Part shown: in pieces, positions 15,861 to 25,853 of the stretch
Numbering within the stretch: position 1 is the stretch's first letter
Layout: every line of letters begins with the position of its first letter
Source of the DNA: Bacteroidota bacterium
GTDB lineage: Bacteria; Bacteroidota; Bacteroidia; Chitinophagales; Chitinophagaceae
NCBI GenBank assembly: GCA_023416995.1
Contig: JAEZGI010000040.1
Location: forward strand, 62,001-126,000
Direction of reading: 5' to 3'
DNA length: 64,000 nt
The notes under the pieces: generated by a model
Database searches by the model: none
What the model was told of the DNA's origin: nothing
The model's input: only the letters and a program-made list of their open reading frames with translations
Position numbers and translations under genes: made by a program

Positions 15861-18800
15861 ATGGCAGTTGATATATCACAGAACGGTTTGCAATGGGAAG
15901 CATCCATTGACTTAACCCGGTTTGAACAGCAGTTTCGTGACATTCAAACAAGGCTCGGACAGCTTGCCAACACGTCCAACAATGCTGCCAGCCAAATTGA
16001 TGCCTTTACCCGGCGTGCCGCTTCTGCCATTGGTGCGTATATTTCACTTGCGGCCGGGCAGCAATTCGCGGCTGATATCGTTCGTGTACGTGGTGAGTTT
16101 CAACAACTGCAGATTGCATTCGAAACGATGCTGCAAAGCAAGTCACGGGCTGATCAGTTATTCAAAGAAGCCGTTACTCTTGCGGCGCAAACACCGCTTG
16201 AATTAAAGGATGTTGCTGGTGCAACAAAACAATTGCTTGCGTATGGAGCCAGCGTGGATAATGTTGTTGATGAAGTTAAGATGCTCGGTGATGTTGCTGC
16301 AGGTGTAGGGCAGCCATTGCAAGAGATTACATATTTATACGGCACGTTACGATCACAGGGACGTGCTTATGCGATGGATATTCGCCAATTCGCTGGCCGT
16401 GGTATTCCGATAATCGGAGAACTGGCAAAACAGTTCGGCGTATCTGCTACAGAGGTAAACAAACTGGTTGAAGCCGGCAAGGTTGGTTTCCCGGAAATAG
16501 AGAAAGCATTTAAGTCGCTCACATCATCAGGTGGTATATTCAATAACATGCTGGAAGCGCAATCCCGGTCAATTACAGGCCAGATTGCCAAGCTTTCAGA
16601 CGCATGGGATTTGATGTTAAACGACATCGGTAAAAGCCAGGAAGGTTTTATTGGTGATGTTATTAATACTCTTGCAGCAGGTATAGAGAATTATCAAACT
16701 ATCCTCGATACGATCAAGGCTGTCATCACAGTGTATGGTACTTACAAAGCTGCTGTGATCGCAACAGTGGCAGTACAGACTATTCACAACAACATGGTTA
16801 AGGGTTACACAATCCTTGAACAGCTTCGTTTGCGTGCGATGATTCTCAGTGAAGCGGCTATGAAGGTGCTGAACAGAACAATGCTTTCAAATCCCGCTGT
16901 TGCTGTGGCAACTGGTATCGCTGCCCTTACTGCTGCTTTTCTTCTTCTGAGAAAAGAGACAGCCGATGTCGTTACCAGTGTGAAATACTTGTCCGATGCA
17001 CAGCGCGATGCCAATGCTGAGTTCACAAAACAGTCAGGTCAGATCAATCGATATGTTGAGATACTTAATAGCCAGGTTGTTTCTGAACGTTCCAGATTGA
17101 ATGCTTACAACGAGTTGAAGAAACTCGCTCCACAGATTATCGGCGATCTGGATTTTCAACGTGCGAAAACAGCTGATTTAACTTCGCAAACCGAAACATA
17201 TATCGCTACCCTTCGCCAACAAATATTATTGGAGAAACAACGCGAAGTTTATCAGAAGGCAGTTGAGCAACGCGCGAAACTGTTCGAAAAGACTGAAGAA
17301 GTTTTAAAGCGCACCGGCAGCAGGAAGGAAACCCAAACAGCGAGCTATGATGATGTAACAGGTCGCACCACTGAGATGGCCACAGAATACGGTAAAGCTG
17401 TTAAGGCATTCCGGGAAGCTGATAGAGTTGTTGTTGAGCTTGAAAAGAACATTACGAATGCCATCGGCACTACTGCTGAGGCGATGGCTGCAAGAATCGA
17501 ATCATTGCGTCAGGAAAGGTCAATGCACCTCGAAGGATCTGAACGTTACAAAGAATATACAAAACAGATTTTCGAAGCTAATAAAGCTTATGCTGCGCAA
17601 TTGAAACTGGAAAAGGATGCGTTCCAATCCAAACCGATAGTTCGTAATCGTGCTTTCGTTGAAAAAGAGATTGAGCGGATCAAAGCCCTGCAAGATGCTG
17701 TTGAAGTCGCATCCAAAGAGTACATCGAATATCAGCGCCAGATCGATGCACTTAATGAAGAATTGAACCCTAAAAAAACTGGTAGGTCGCAATCTAAGGT
17801 TGAGAACGAGTTAAACAGGATCCTTGAAAAACGCGTTCAGATTTTGCAAAGCATCGCTGATTTCGAACGTGATGCCAAGCAGTCAAGCATGCTTAAGCAG
17901 GCCAGTGAGATCGATCGTATCAACGAACGATACGAAGAGCAGGTGCGGCTGTTGAATGAAGCGAATGCGGAGATTACCAAGTATAACAAGAAAAACCCTA
18001 ATAGTAAAAAAGCCCTGTTTGGTGATGATGAAATAAAACGGCTACAAAAAGCGCGTGATATTCTTATCCAGAATGAACGCTATGAAGATGAAGCCCAGAA
18101 GTATATCGAACTGGCAAAACTGAAAGCCAGGGCATTCGAAGATTACCGCAAGGTTGAAGAGCAAGGCAATGCGGAGCTTACCGCGGCTGCCCAGGATCTT
18201 TACAACCAACAAATGGAAGGGTTTGATAATTACCTGGAGTATCTTAAGAACGAAGCCGCCAGGATACTTCCAAAACTCTTTTCGGGCACACTGAATAAAG
18301 GTGACGCGTTGAAGCTTCAGGAAATCAACAAACAAATTACCGAAGAAACCAATCGCCAGGAAGAAGAATCAAAAAACCGGCGAATCCAAAACTATACAGA
18401 CCTTCTAAGTGCTGTTAAATCATATAACGTTCAGCGGGCTGCCATCGAGCGAAAGTACAGTAAACTTGCTGAGACCCTGGAACTGAATAAGTCCGGAATG
18501 TCTGAGAAGGAATACCAGGAACGGGCCAAAGCGTTGGAACGTCAACGTAAGCTTGAATTGGAATCGATGGAGATCACTTTTGCTGAAACTTCGGATGAAT
18601 ACAAAAAGCTTACTGATTATATTCTGGTGGTTGATCGCAAGGTGATCAAATCACGTATTGCCAACCTTGAGGCTTATATGAAGATCGTTGCAAAAACGGT
18701 CGGCAAGGAAAGTGCTTACTACAAACAGCTTGAACAGGATTTAAACGGTTTAAAAATTGGCCTTAACGAAAACGACCTGGAAACATTCCAGAAGTTTTCT

Positions 18801-20156
18801 GATCTGGCTTCAAAATTAGGTGATGCATTTTCCGAAGCCGGTGGCGAACTTGAAAACATTGGCGGCCTGATTTCCGGGCTGGCATCGCAAACACAAAATC
18901 TTTCAACTGCGTTTTCCAAGACTGCCAGTGATACGGATAAGATCGCTGCCGGCATCGGTGCTGCGGTTGATATGATCATGATGGTTGTTAATGCTTCCAA
19001 CAAACGGAAGGCAGCAGAAGAAGCTTATTATGCGTCTGTGATCGCTCAACAATCTGAATACAACATCTTGCTTAATGAGCAGATGGGTATGATGACAGAG
19101 GTGGGCGAAAATGTTTTCGTAAAAAACTACGAAGGTCGGATTGCAGACAGTTTCAACCAGTTGAAAGACGCCAACGATAGATACCTGGAAGCAATCGAAA
19201 AATTGCAGGAAGGTCAGGCGAAACTGGGTCAGAAAAATAAGGTTGATTGGGGTGCTGTGGGTCAAGGCGCTGCTTCTGGTGCTGTACTCGGTGCAACTGT
19301 TGGCGGTTGGATCGGTGCCGCTATCGGTGCTGTTGTCGGTGGTGTGGTTGGTTTATTTGCTGGCAAAAAGAAGGGTGACCTGTTCGGCGATCTTCTTACT
19401 GAATATCCTGAACTTGTTCGGGAAGCTGCTAACGGTTACGAAGAACTGAACGTTGAACTTGCGAAAACATTGGTTCAACAGGATCTCGTTGATGCAAAAA
19501 CGAAAGAACTTCTGGAAAGCGCAATAGCCTGGACAGAACAGATCGCGGAAGCGAAGGAGCAAATGAAAAACATCATCGCTGAACTGTCTGGTGGTTTAGG
19601 TAATTCGCTGCGTGATTCGCTGGTAAACGCGTTTAAGGAGGGAACAGATGCGGCACAAGCTTTCAGTGAAAACGTTTCGAAGGTTCTGGAAGATATGCTT
19701 AGTCAGTTGATCTTTTCTAAAGTGTTCACCGGTGCGTTTGATCAGTTGGAAGAAGAAATGATGAAGTCGTTTGATTTTGGAGGTGACGGATCCTGGGTTG
19801 ATGATTTCGGAAGGTTCTTCGCACAAGCGGAACAGCTTACAGAAGAGTTTAATAAAAACCTTGAGCAGGCACAGGATGAAGCTGCGAAGTTTAATATCGA
19901 TATTTTCAAACGCAATCAGCAAACAGCAAACGCCGGCAATGGTCTCAGCGGTGCTATTAAAGGCATAACAGCGGAACAGGGTGACCTGCTGGCTGGACAG
20001 TTCGGGGGCTTGCGTATGACAGCTATGGATCAGTTAAAGGTCGCAAATAATCAGCTTACTACTTTGAACGGCATCCTGTATAACACGTCGTTCATTGAAC
20101 TCTCTTACAAAATACTTGCTGAATTCAAACTGGCCGGTATCAAAATCAAACCGTAA
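15861..20156 (+). CDS. Tail tape measure protein
   Basis: The longest phage gene after the chaperone pair, encoding 1431 residues. Residues 60-260 form the tape measure domain with PLELKDVAGATKQLLAYG, VGQPLQEITYLYGTL and the R-Q-F-A-G-R-G-I-P-I motif. A hydrophobic segment follows at about 285-355, long coiled-coil stretches at about 450-900, and a Gly/Ala-rich membrane-like segment (about 1131-1170, GGWIGAAIGAVVGGVVG) near the C-terminus, which may insert in the host membrane during DNA ejection. At about 1.5 angstroms per residue a tail of roughly 200 nm would be expected. This supports a siphovirus-like morphology. Confidence 0.9.
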   Translation: MAVDISQNGLQWEASIDLTRFEQQFRDIQTRLGQLANTSNNAASQIDAFTRRAASAIGAYISLAAGQQFAADIVRVRGEFQQLQIAFETMLQSKSRADQLFKEAVTLAAQTPLELKDVAGATKQLLAYGASVDNVVDEVKMLGDVAAGVGQPLQEITYLYGTLRSQGRAYAMDIRQFAGRGIPIIGELAKQFGVSATEVNKLVEAGKVGFPEIEKAFKSLTSSGGIFNNMLEAQSRSITGQIAKLSDAWDLMLNDIGKSQEGFIGDVINTLAAGIENYQTILDTIKAVITVYGTYKAAVIATVAVQTIHNNMVKGYTILEQLRLRAMILSEAAMKVLNRTMLSNPAVAVATGIAALTAAFLLLRKETADVVTSVKYLSDAQRDANAEFTKQSGQINRYVEILNSQVVSERSRLNAYNELKKLAPQIIGDLDFQRAKTADLTSQTETYIATLRQQILLEKQREVYQKAVEQRAKLFEKTEEVLKRTGSRKETQTASYDDVTGRTTEMATEYGKAVKAFREADRVVVELEKNITNAIGTTAEAMAARIESLRQERSMHLEGSERYKEYTKQIFEANKAYAAQLKLEKDAFQSKPIVRNRAFVEKEIERIKALQDAVEVASKEYIEYQRQIDALNEELNPKKTGRSQSKVENELNRILEKRVQILQSIADFERDAKQSSMLKQASEIDRINERYEEQVRLLNEANAEITKYNKKNPNSKKALFGDDEIKRLQKARDILIQNERYEDEAQKYIELAKLKARAFEDYRKVEEQGNAELTAAAQDLYNQQMEGFDNYLEYLKNEAARILPKLFSGTLNKGDALKLQEINKQITEETNRQEEESKNRRIQNYTDLLSAVKSYNVQRAAIERKYSKLAETLELNKSGMSEKEYQERAKALERQRKLELESMEITFAETSDEYKKLTDYILVVDRKVIKSRIANLEAYMKIVAKTVGKESAYYKQLEQDLNGLKIGLNENDLETFQKFSDLASKLGDAFSEAGGELENIGGLISGLASQTQNLSTAFSKTASDTDKIAAGIGAAVDMIMMVVNASNKRKAAEEAYYASVIAQQSEYNILLNEQMGMMTEVGENVFVKNYEGRIADSFNQLKDANDRYLEAIEKLQEGQAKLGQKNKVDWGAVGQGAASGAVLGATVGGWIGAAIGAVVGGVVGLFAGKKKGDLFGDLLTEYPELVREAANGYEELNVELAKTLVQQDLVDAKTKELLESAIAWTEQIAEAKEQMKNIIAELSGGLGNSLRDSLVNAFKEGTDAAQAFSENVSKVLEDMLSQLIFSKVFTGAFDQLEEEMMKSFDFGGDGSWVDDFGRFFAQAEQLTEEFNKNLEQAQDEAAKFNIDIFKRNQQTANAGNGLSGAIKGITAEQGDLLAGQFGGLRMTAMDQLKVANNQLTTLNGILYNTSFIELSYKILAEFKLAGIKIKP

Positions 20157-20166
20157 AAATCTTTAT

Positions 20167-20658
20167 ATGGAATTATCAGGATGGTATTCGATTGATGGTA
20201 AGGACCTCTGGCAGGTCTTTTCCATGTTCGTGGAATCGGGCAGTGATACGTTTTTAAATTACCCATCGAAAAAGGAAAGCATCACGCACGACTGGTTAGA
20301 CAGTGATGGCCTTGACGTTGATCTTTCCCGGGTGTTCTTCAATGCACGTGATCTTACATTAAACGTGGCTATTGTGGCTGACAGTGGACCGGCATTCATG
20401 GAGAAGTATGAAGCTTTCTTACTGCTGATGCGTCAACCTGGGCTTCGAAGAATTCACGTCACTGAACTCGGTAAGGATTACTATGTGTTCTATAAGGAAT
20501 GTAAAGACTTCAAACGATTTACCAGGGTGCAGGTGCCTGATGATCCTTACTCAAAGGTTGCTTGTAAGTTCACTATTGTTTTCACAGAGACAAATCCAAG
20601 TATTAACGCACAACCTGTGTTCATTGTAGACGAACAAGGCAGGTTCCTAATCACATAA
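20167..20658 (+). CDS. Probable distal tail protein
   Basis: I choose the ATG at 20167 (163 residues, MELSGWYSIDG), 10 bases after the tape measure stop, over an upstream ATG at 20095 that would overlap the tape measure by about 60 bases. The protein has DWLDSDGLDVDLSRVFFNARD, KYEAFLLLMRQPG and a C-terminal beta part (KVACKFTIVFTETNP). The position after the tape measure and before the hub gene, and the R-x-x-x-L-x-x-x-I/V strand pattern, fit a distal tail (Dit) protein forming the ring at the tail tip. Confidence 0.6.
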   Translation: MELSGWYSIDGKDLWQVFSMFVESGSDTFLNYPSKKESITHDWLDSDGLDVDLSRVFFNARDLTLNVAIVADSGPAFMEKYEAFLLLMRQPGLRRIHVTELGKDYYVFYKECKDFKRFTRVQVPDDPYSKVACKFTIVFTETNPSINAQPVFIVDEQGRFLIT

Positions 20659-20659
20659 T

Positions 20660-22228
20660 ATGCAGACAGTAGACATCTATCGCAATGGTGTGTTTTTCGT
20701 TTCAGTAAAACCTGATGATCAATCCGGGCAGACCAAATCTATTATGAACGGAAACAGGATCATGCTTTCGTTCGAGGATAGCCGGTACATTGATTTCAAG
20801 TTAAACGACTACTGTACGGTGTTTGGTGAAACGTATGTACTTGCTTCAACACCGGTCCGGAATAAACTCAGTGTGTACAGGTTCACTTATCAAGTGGAGA
20901 TGGTTTCACAGGGTGAATTAATTGCCCGGGCGAATTACCTGTTCCTGGGTGATGATAACTCGCTTAAAGAATCTGACTTCTCTATGATGGGTACCGCGGC
21001 GGATTTCATGAAGCTGCTTAAAATGAATCTTGACAGAATCGATCCGACTTATGTTATCGGGCAAGTGATTCCAACAGATTACAAAAATCTGAGCTTCGCT
21101 GCGGACAATTGTTATAATGCACTGGGAAGAATTGCCGACGCTTTTAATACTGAGTTTTGGTTGATTGGCAAAACCATTCACCTGATTAAGCGGCAAAATG
21201 ATACAGGGTGGACTTTCCAACATGGACAGAACAGAGGCCTGCGCGAAATCACTCCACAACCTCCGGATGATGGTTCAAGCATTGTTACCAGGTTGTACGC
21301 GTATGGTAGTGATAAAAATATCCCTTCTGATTACCGCAACTTTACAAAACGTCTGAAGCTACCAGGTGGCATTGATTACCTGGAAAAAAACGTGTCTGAT
21401 TACGGAGTTATTGAGTTTACGAAAATCTTTGATGATATTTTCCCGCAGCGGACCGGCAAGGTTACCGGTACCAATTTGCTTGATCCGTTTGAATTTACTG
21501 ATGGTGGTATAGACTTCAACCTAAATGAATTCTTGATTCCCGGTACCACAGCCAAAGTCACTTTTAACACTGGCCAGCTGTCAGGGTACACGTTCGAGAT
21601 AAGACAATATAACCATGGGTTGAAGCGTGTTCACCTGCTTTTAAACAAAGACGAAAAGTCACTGGATATACCAAACGCATCACTTCGGCCAGCCATAGGA
21701 GATACCTACGTTTTCACTGATATCCTGATGCCGCCGTCGTACATCACCGATGCGGAAAACAGGCTAATGACTGCCGCGCAGAAGTTGCTTGATGATATCA
21801 GTGTGCCGCAAGAAAAATTTACAGTTGTATTCGATCCTGTTTTCCTTAAAAAGAAAAACATTGCTCCGCAGATCGGCGACTTGATATGGATTCGTGATAG
21901 CCAACTTGGTTTGCAACGTAAAATACGGGTTACTTCCACAACCAGGAAAATAGTTAATGAATTTGAAGTGACTGTTGAAGTGGCTGACCTGATTACGGCC
22001 GGCACTATTCAACTGGTGATCAATGGCCAGGATGCCAACACCCGGGATATTATCGACCTTGACCGCTACCTGCAGAATAATCCAACGCTGAATAACAATG
22101 TGATTGGTGATCTGAATGTGAAGCAAGGAACTATAAAATTTACCGATCTCCCAACGACAAGTACAACGTCCGGATTCTCGGAAATACTGGTTGAGAACAC
22201 GACCGGGAGACTTTTCAGGAAGATATAA
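20660..22228 (+). CDS. Tail hub / baseplate protein (Tal-like)
   Basis: The 522-residue product begins one base after the previous gene. Residues 1-100 are beta-rich (FEDSRYIDFKLNDYCTVFGETYVL, shown in outline) like tail hub domains; the middle contains NLSFAADNCYNALGRIADAF and FWLIGKTIHLIK, typical of Tal/gp27-like baseplate hubs where a host-envelope binding pocket is built; the last 60 residues look like a fibre attachment point. It would join the distal tail ring to the fibres. No peptidase motif was identified. Confidence 0.65.
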   Translation: MQTVDIYRNGVFFVSVKPDDQSGQTKSIMNGNRIMLSFEDSRYIDFKLNDYCTVFGETYVLASTPVRNKLSVYRFTYQVEMVSQGELIARANYLFLGDDNSLKESDFSMMGTAADFMKLLKMNLDRIDPTYVIGQVIPTDYKNLSFAADNCYNALGRIADAFNTEFWLIGKTIHLIKRQNDTGWTFQHGQNRGLREITPQPPDDGSSIVTRLYAYGSDKNIPSDYRNFTKRLKLPGGIDYLEKNVSDYGVIEFTKIFDDIFPQRTGKVTGTNLLDPFEFTDGGIDFNLNEFLIPGTTAKVTFNTGQLSGYTFEIRQYNHGLKRVHLLLNKDEKSLDIPNASLRPAIGDTYVFTDILMPPSYITDAENRLMTAAQKLLDDISVPQEKFTVVFDPVFLKKKNIAPQIGDLIWIRDSQLGLQRKIRVTSTTRKIVNEFEVTVEVADLITAGTIQLVINGQDANTRDIIDLDRYLQNNPTLNNNVIGDLNVKQGTIKFTDLPTTSTTSGFSEILVENTTGRLFRKI

Positions 22229-22296
22229 TAATAGCATTCCCGCACTGGATAATGTTACTACGCGCCGCTTTATCGCGCGCGGGTAATATTGTGCTC

Positions 22297-23586
22297 ATGC
22301 CTATTGATGATCTTGTCACGGTCAGAATTCCAGAACTGCCACCAGTTACAGACGAGGTGCCGCTTACTTCGTTTGATACAATGCCGGTAACACAATCAAC
22401 CGACAATAAAACCAGACATTTAACGCTTTCTCGTTTGGCTGCATTCTTCGGCACTGGTGGCGGTGGTATTGGCCTTCCTCCTGTTATCAACGGTTCACGC
22501 GTTATTCACGATGTAACACCTGCAGAAAACGGCGGTACAATTGTATCAATCCCTTCGCTGGCAAATCAGTCGTTCACACTCGAGCGCGATGGATACCCTT
22601 TAAAAGAAGGGCCGGATTTTGAAATATTGGTTGCAGGTGGTTTTCAATTGAAAATACCAGGTGATGTATTGGTAGAAGGTCAAAGATTCGCCCTTGACGT
22701 CTATACGCTTGCTGGTGGTACGCCGGGAGGCAGTCCAGGCGGTGGGGGTGGTAGACCGCTGTTCACTGATTTCGTGCATGTTGATAACAACCTGATGATG
22801 ACTGCCAGCAACCACCTCAATAAGCTGATGCAGATTCGTGCAGGTTCGAACATCATCACAGTTACACTCCCTGATATTACCGGCATACCTGATTTCACGC
22901 CCATTGTGTTTGAAAGCAGCCTGAACAATGTGTATCAAACCAAGATCGCTACCCAGGGCGGGCAGTACATCTACATGCGCAATAATGGGTTTAATGAAAT
23001 ATTCATCGGGCCTGGTGAATCAATCTGGCTGCTGAAAGATGCAAACGGTTTTGTTGTTATCAACTGTTCCGGAAATTTTAACGACGTTGGAAAAATTCAA
23101 GCATCATATCGCCTTGAAGTTGGTGAAGTGCTTGCTGATGGTTCATTATTGCAAAGGGCTCAATATCCAAGACTGTGGCAGTGGGTGCAGGGTGTTGCAT
23201 CATCTCTTGTTTCGGAAGCAATCTGGAACACTGCAAGTGTTACCGTAGCTGGCCGAACTGTTCCGAATCCATATCGAGGTTGTTACAGTACCGGTGATGG
23301 TTCTACAACCTTTCGTGTGCCCAACTTGATGAACGTCGCATTACGCGGCCTTCGCACAGCATCAGGCACAGACACCGAACGTCATGCAAATACACCGGGT
23401 GGTTTCCAACTTGACGAGGTAAGGTCTCACACGCACAGTTACGCGCGCAACAACTCGCAAAACAACTCCGATGCGGGGGGTAACCCGGACTACGTTGCTC
23501 AGACTCCAAATGGTGTTACTGGTGCTTATGGAGGTACTGAAACCAGAATGATGAACACAGGTATTTTATGGACAATTAAAGTATAA
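22297..23586 (+). CDS. Tail fibre protein with C-terminal collar-like domain
   Basis: About 430 residues from ATG 22297 (MPIDDLVTVRIPELPPV, the usual start of Bacteroidetes phage fibre proteins); an ATG at 22252 would add 15 residues of unlikely sequence over a GC-rich hairpin. A Gly-rich linker (GGTPGGSPGGGGGR) separates an N-terminal attachment part from a middle beta part. The C-terminus has YPRLWQWVQG, then STTFRVPNLMNVALRG and DEVRSHTHSYA, the pattern of the phage tail collar domain. It ends 1 base before the next fibre gene and probably binds host receptors. Confidence 0.7.
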   Translation: MPIDDLVTVRIPELPPVTDEVPLTSFDTMPVTQSTDNKTRHLTLSRLAAFFGTGGGGIGLPPVINGSRVIHDVTPAENGGTIVSIPSLANQSFTLERDGYPLKEGPDFEILVAGGFQLKIPGDVLVEGQRFALDVYTLAGGTPGGSPGGGGGRPLFTDFVHVDNNLMMTASNHLNKLMQIRAGSNIITVTLPDITGIPDFTPIVFESSLNNVYQTKIATQGGQYIYMRNNGFNEIFIGPGESIWLLKDANGFVVINCSGNFNDVGKIQASYRLEVGEVLADGSLLQRAQYPRLWQWVQGVASSLVSEAIWNTASVTVAGRTVPNPYRGCYSTGDGSTTFRVPNLMNVALRGLRTASGTDTERHANTPGGFQLDEVRSHTHSYARNNSQNNSDAGGNPDYVAQTPNGVTGAYGGTETRMMNTGILWTIKV

Positions 23587-23587
23587 T

Positions 23588-25066
23588 ATGAAAAAGCTTC
23601 TATTCATACTGACATTACTTATTTCGACGGCGAGCTTTGGGCAGGTTTATCAAAAGATAGCCACGCCATACGAGTATAAGAACTTCCGTGTTACTGGAAA
23701 TTTCGCGATACCTCGCAGCATGCCTTCAGTGGTTGATACATCAGTAGCAACACCAATCTATTTTGATGTTTCAGACAGTACGATCAAAGTGTATTATGGA
23801 GGTGCCTGGCTAAAGATGGGCGGCAATAACATCGTTATCATTGATACCACCGGTGGAGATACAACGTACACTCCAGGTCCGGGTAGTGGTGCCGTTGCTT
23901 CTGTGTTTGGCAGAGTAGGGCACGTTTTGCCGCAGGCTGGCGATTATAATTTTGCTGATCTCGGTAATAAGCCTGTAACAATACAAGGGTTCGGTATAAC
24001 AAACGGTGTTCGTAGCGATCTTGAATACAGCAATCCAACATGGCTGACAGGCTTGCATGTAAGCAAACTCCTTGGTTTCAGCGGCCCGATGAACTCTTCG
24101 ACTGTCCTTTATGGCGACTGGGTGTTTCGCAATCCAACTGCATCGGGAAGCCCGGCGCTTGTTGCTATTTCTGATGGGCAAAACAATAGTGTCGAAGGTG
24201 TTGGGACTACTGTCACTCCTTATCGGATAAATGTTAAGCACTTCGCTGACTCAGTTTATAAGAAACCAGGAACCGACTCGATATACATGCGGCACTCCGG
24301 TGTTGATCGTTTTATGTGGGTTGACAGTGGTGGATCCAGCGGTGATAGTATTGCTGTGCCTGGCGTAAGCGGTCAAATTATATTTAACGATGGTGGTTCG
24401 CTTGGCGCAGGTCCAGCATTGTATAATAAAAGTCAAAACAAGTTAACTGCTGATACACTTGTCGCAGCCTCCTTTAGAAGCACTTCGCAAAGTCTTTCAA
24501 ATACTCTCCAGGTAGCCGGAGAGCCTGAATTTGGTGAGGTGAGTTTTAATTTCCCGATCGCTACAATTAAGAATGGATTCCCAATTGATCCTAGTCTGAA
24601 TTATTTTGCCTCTGCTTCATTTCAACCGAGTCCCTCATATCATCTAAGCGGTGAAGGGACACATAAAGGTTACCTGTTTTTGGGATACGTTAAACCACGA
24701 AGATCTGGATTCCTGGCCGGTGGTTTTGCAGGCTTGGAATTCGCTTCACTGCAGAGACCTGCTGGTGTTAATATTTACAAAACTCAACTGTTTGTTGATT
24801 CAAGTGGATTGCGCGTAGAAGCACTGAAGTTAGCGGGCGCTGACCGTCCACTTAGCGTTGATGCAAATGGTCTCCTGAAGGCTATGTCAACGCCACTTGA
24901 TGCTACAGCACAAGCGAAAATCCTCGTCTGGGAGCCGTCAACTAATAACTTAAAGAAAACTGGAGCCGTCCCTGAATTTGCTGATAATGCTGCTGCGATT
25001 ACAGGCGGCTTAACACTTGGAAGTATTTACCGAACTGGTGATGTGCTTAAGATAGTGCATCCATAA
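23588..25066 (+). CDS. Secreted-type tail fibre protein with Sec signal peptide
   Basis: A 492-residue protein with a clear signal peptide (MKKLLFILTLLISTASFGQ, cleavage near residue 19). The mature part has VASVFGRVGHVLPQAGDYNFADLGNKP and an x-G-F-G-I-T motif, the same fibre repeat style as the gene at 3643, then Ser/Gly-rich beta repeats such as IIFNDGGSLGAGPAL. It is the last gene of the tail block and is followed by a terminator. The export signal on a fibre protein is again odd. It may be an adhesin shared with the upstream cassette, or the signal may serve a membrane-linked assembly step. Confidence 0.7.
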   Translation: MKKLLFILTLLISTASFGQVYQKIATPYEYKNFRVTGNFAIPRSMPSVVDTSVATPIYFDVSDSTIKVYYGGAWLKMGGNNIVIIDTTGGDTTYTPGPGSGAVASVFGRVGHVLPQAGDYNFADLGNKPVTIQGFGITNGVRSDLEYSNPTWLTGLHVSKLLGFSGPMNSSTVLYGDWVFRNPTASGSPALVAISDGQNNSVEGVGTTVTPYRINVKHFADSVYKKPGTDSIYMRHSGVDRFMWVDSGGSSGDSIAVPGVSGQIIFNDGGSLGAGPALYNKSQNKLTADTLVAASFRSTSQSLSNTLQVAGEPEFGEVSFNFPIATIKNGFPIDPSLNYFASASFQPSPSYHLSGEGTHKGYLFLGYVKPRRSGFLAGGFAGLEFASLQRPAGVNIYKTQLFVDSSGLRVEALKLAGADRPLSVDANGLLKAMSTPLDATAQAKILVWEPSTNNLKKTGAVPEFADNAAAITGGLTLGSIYRTGDVLKIVHP

Positions 25067-25101
25067 TGATTTCCCTATGAGAAACCCAATCCTTAAACCA
25101 A

Positions 25102-25132
25102 AGAGCCGGCGCACAGTCGCTGGCTCTCTTTT
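25102..25132 (+). terminator. Intrinsic terminator ending the structural gene block
   Basis: AGAGCCGGCG (25102-25111), a CACAGT loop and CGCTGGCTCT (25118-25127) form a 10-bp stem with one G-U pair, followed by CTTTT. It separates tail genes from the lysis genes. Confidence 0.75.
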
Positions 25133-25143
25133 AAAACTAAGAA

Positions 25144-25437
25144 ATGTCAGAGACAAGGCAAGAGCAAAAACGTGAAGGTTGGCTTGAAAAGCATGTCCAA
25201 ACCCTTTTACTGTCTGTTGTTACTGCTCTGTTGATCGGTGGATTTACCAAGATCAGCAATATGTTCGAAATAATGGTAAAGCTGGAAGAGCGCGATAAAT
25301 CGAGAACTGAGCAATTGAGTACTGTTCATGTAACAGTTACAAAACTCAATCTCGATGTGATAGATATGCGGATCCGGATTACCAAACTGGAAGAGCAGAT
25401 AAAACAGTATTACTCAAATTCAAATGAAAAACCTTAA
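25144..25437 (+). CDS. Small membrane protein, XhlA-like lysis accessory
   Basis: A 97-residue protein with a charged start, one membrane segment (LLLSVVTALLIGGF, about 21-34) and a C-terminal coiled coil with heptad spacing (KLNLDVIDMRIRITKLEEQI). This build, one membrane span plus a coiled coil, matches haemolysin XhlA-like proteins that often accompany phage holins. It opens the lysis cassette. Function is inferred from architecture and location. Confidence 0.55.
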   Translation: MSETRQEQKREGWLEKHVQTLLLSVVTALLIGGFTKISNMFEIMVKLEERDKSRTEQLSTVHVTVTKLNLDVIDMRIRITKLEEQIKQYYSNSNEKP

Positions 25438-25448
25438 ACACTACCTAT

Positions 25449-25853
25449 ATGGATGAAATTTATTTGGAAGTCAAAACCCTGATCCTGGGTGACAAATCAA
25501 TTGCGTTTTACATCGCCGCTTTCTTTTTCTCGTGTCTTGCTATCCTGCTGTCACTGTATGTGCGCGGTAAAAGCAAGTACAAACAGAGCACTGACACACC
25601 ACCTGTGTTCAGCTGGTATTTCCTGATCTGGGATAACACTAAACGCATTGTATCCGGGATGATCGTGATGTTCCTCCTGTACAGATTCGATGCAGTTGAA
25701 TGGGTTGCCAAGATCGTAGGTGGCAGCATGGAAGCCGCTGTTGGTGTTGGATTCTTTGTGTCGATAGGAGTTGATCGGGCAATCCAATGGCTGCAAAGCA
25801 GATTTGATTTTCTAAACATGGACCGGGATAAGTTACCAACAAAACCACTATAA
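25449..25853 (+). CDS. Candidate phage holin
   Basis: A 134-residue protein with three likely membrane segments (about 18-37, 68-84 and 91-107) and a charged C-terminal tail. Its place between an XhlA-like gene and a spanin-like gene, upstream of a GH108 endolysin, makes a holin role likely: forming membrane lesions that let endolysin reach peptidoglycan. No family could be named from the sequence, so it might also be another membrane component. Its TAA overlaps the next ATG (TAATG at 25851-25855). Confidence 0.5.
   Translation: MDEIYLEVKTLILGDKSIAFYIAAFFFSCLAILLSLYVRGKSKYKQSTDTPPVFSWYFLIWDNTKRIVSGMIVMFLLYRFDAVEWVAKIVGGSMEAAVGVGFFVSIGVDRAIQWLQSRFDFLNMDRDKLPTKPL

Noticed and set aside
22297..23586. 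Asn-rich AAC/AAT codons near the fibre C-terminus, like a diversity-generating retroelement target
   Set aside because: No reverse transcriptase gene and no template repeat copy were seen in the window; Asn-rich loops are common in fibre proteins.
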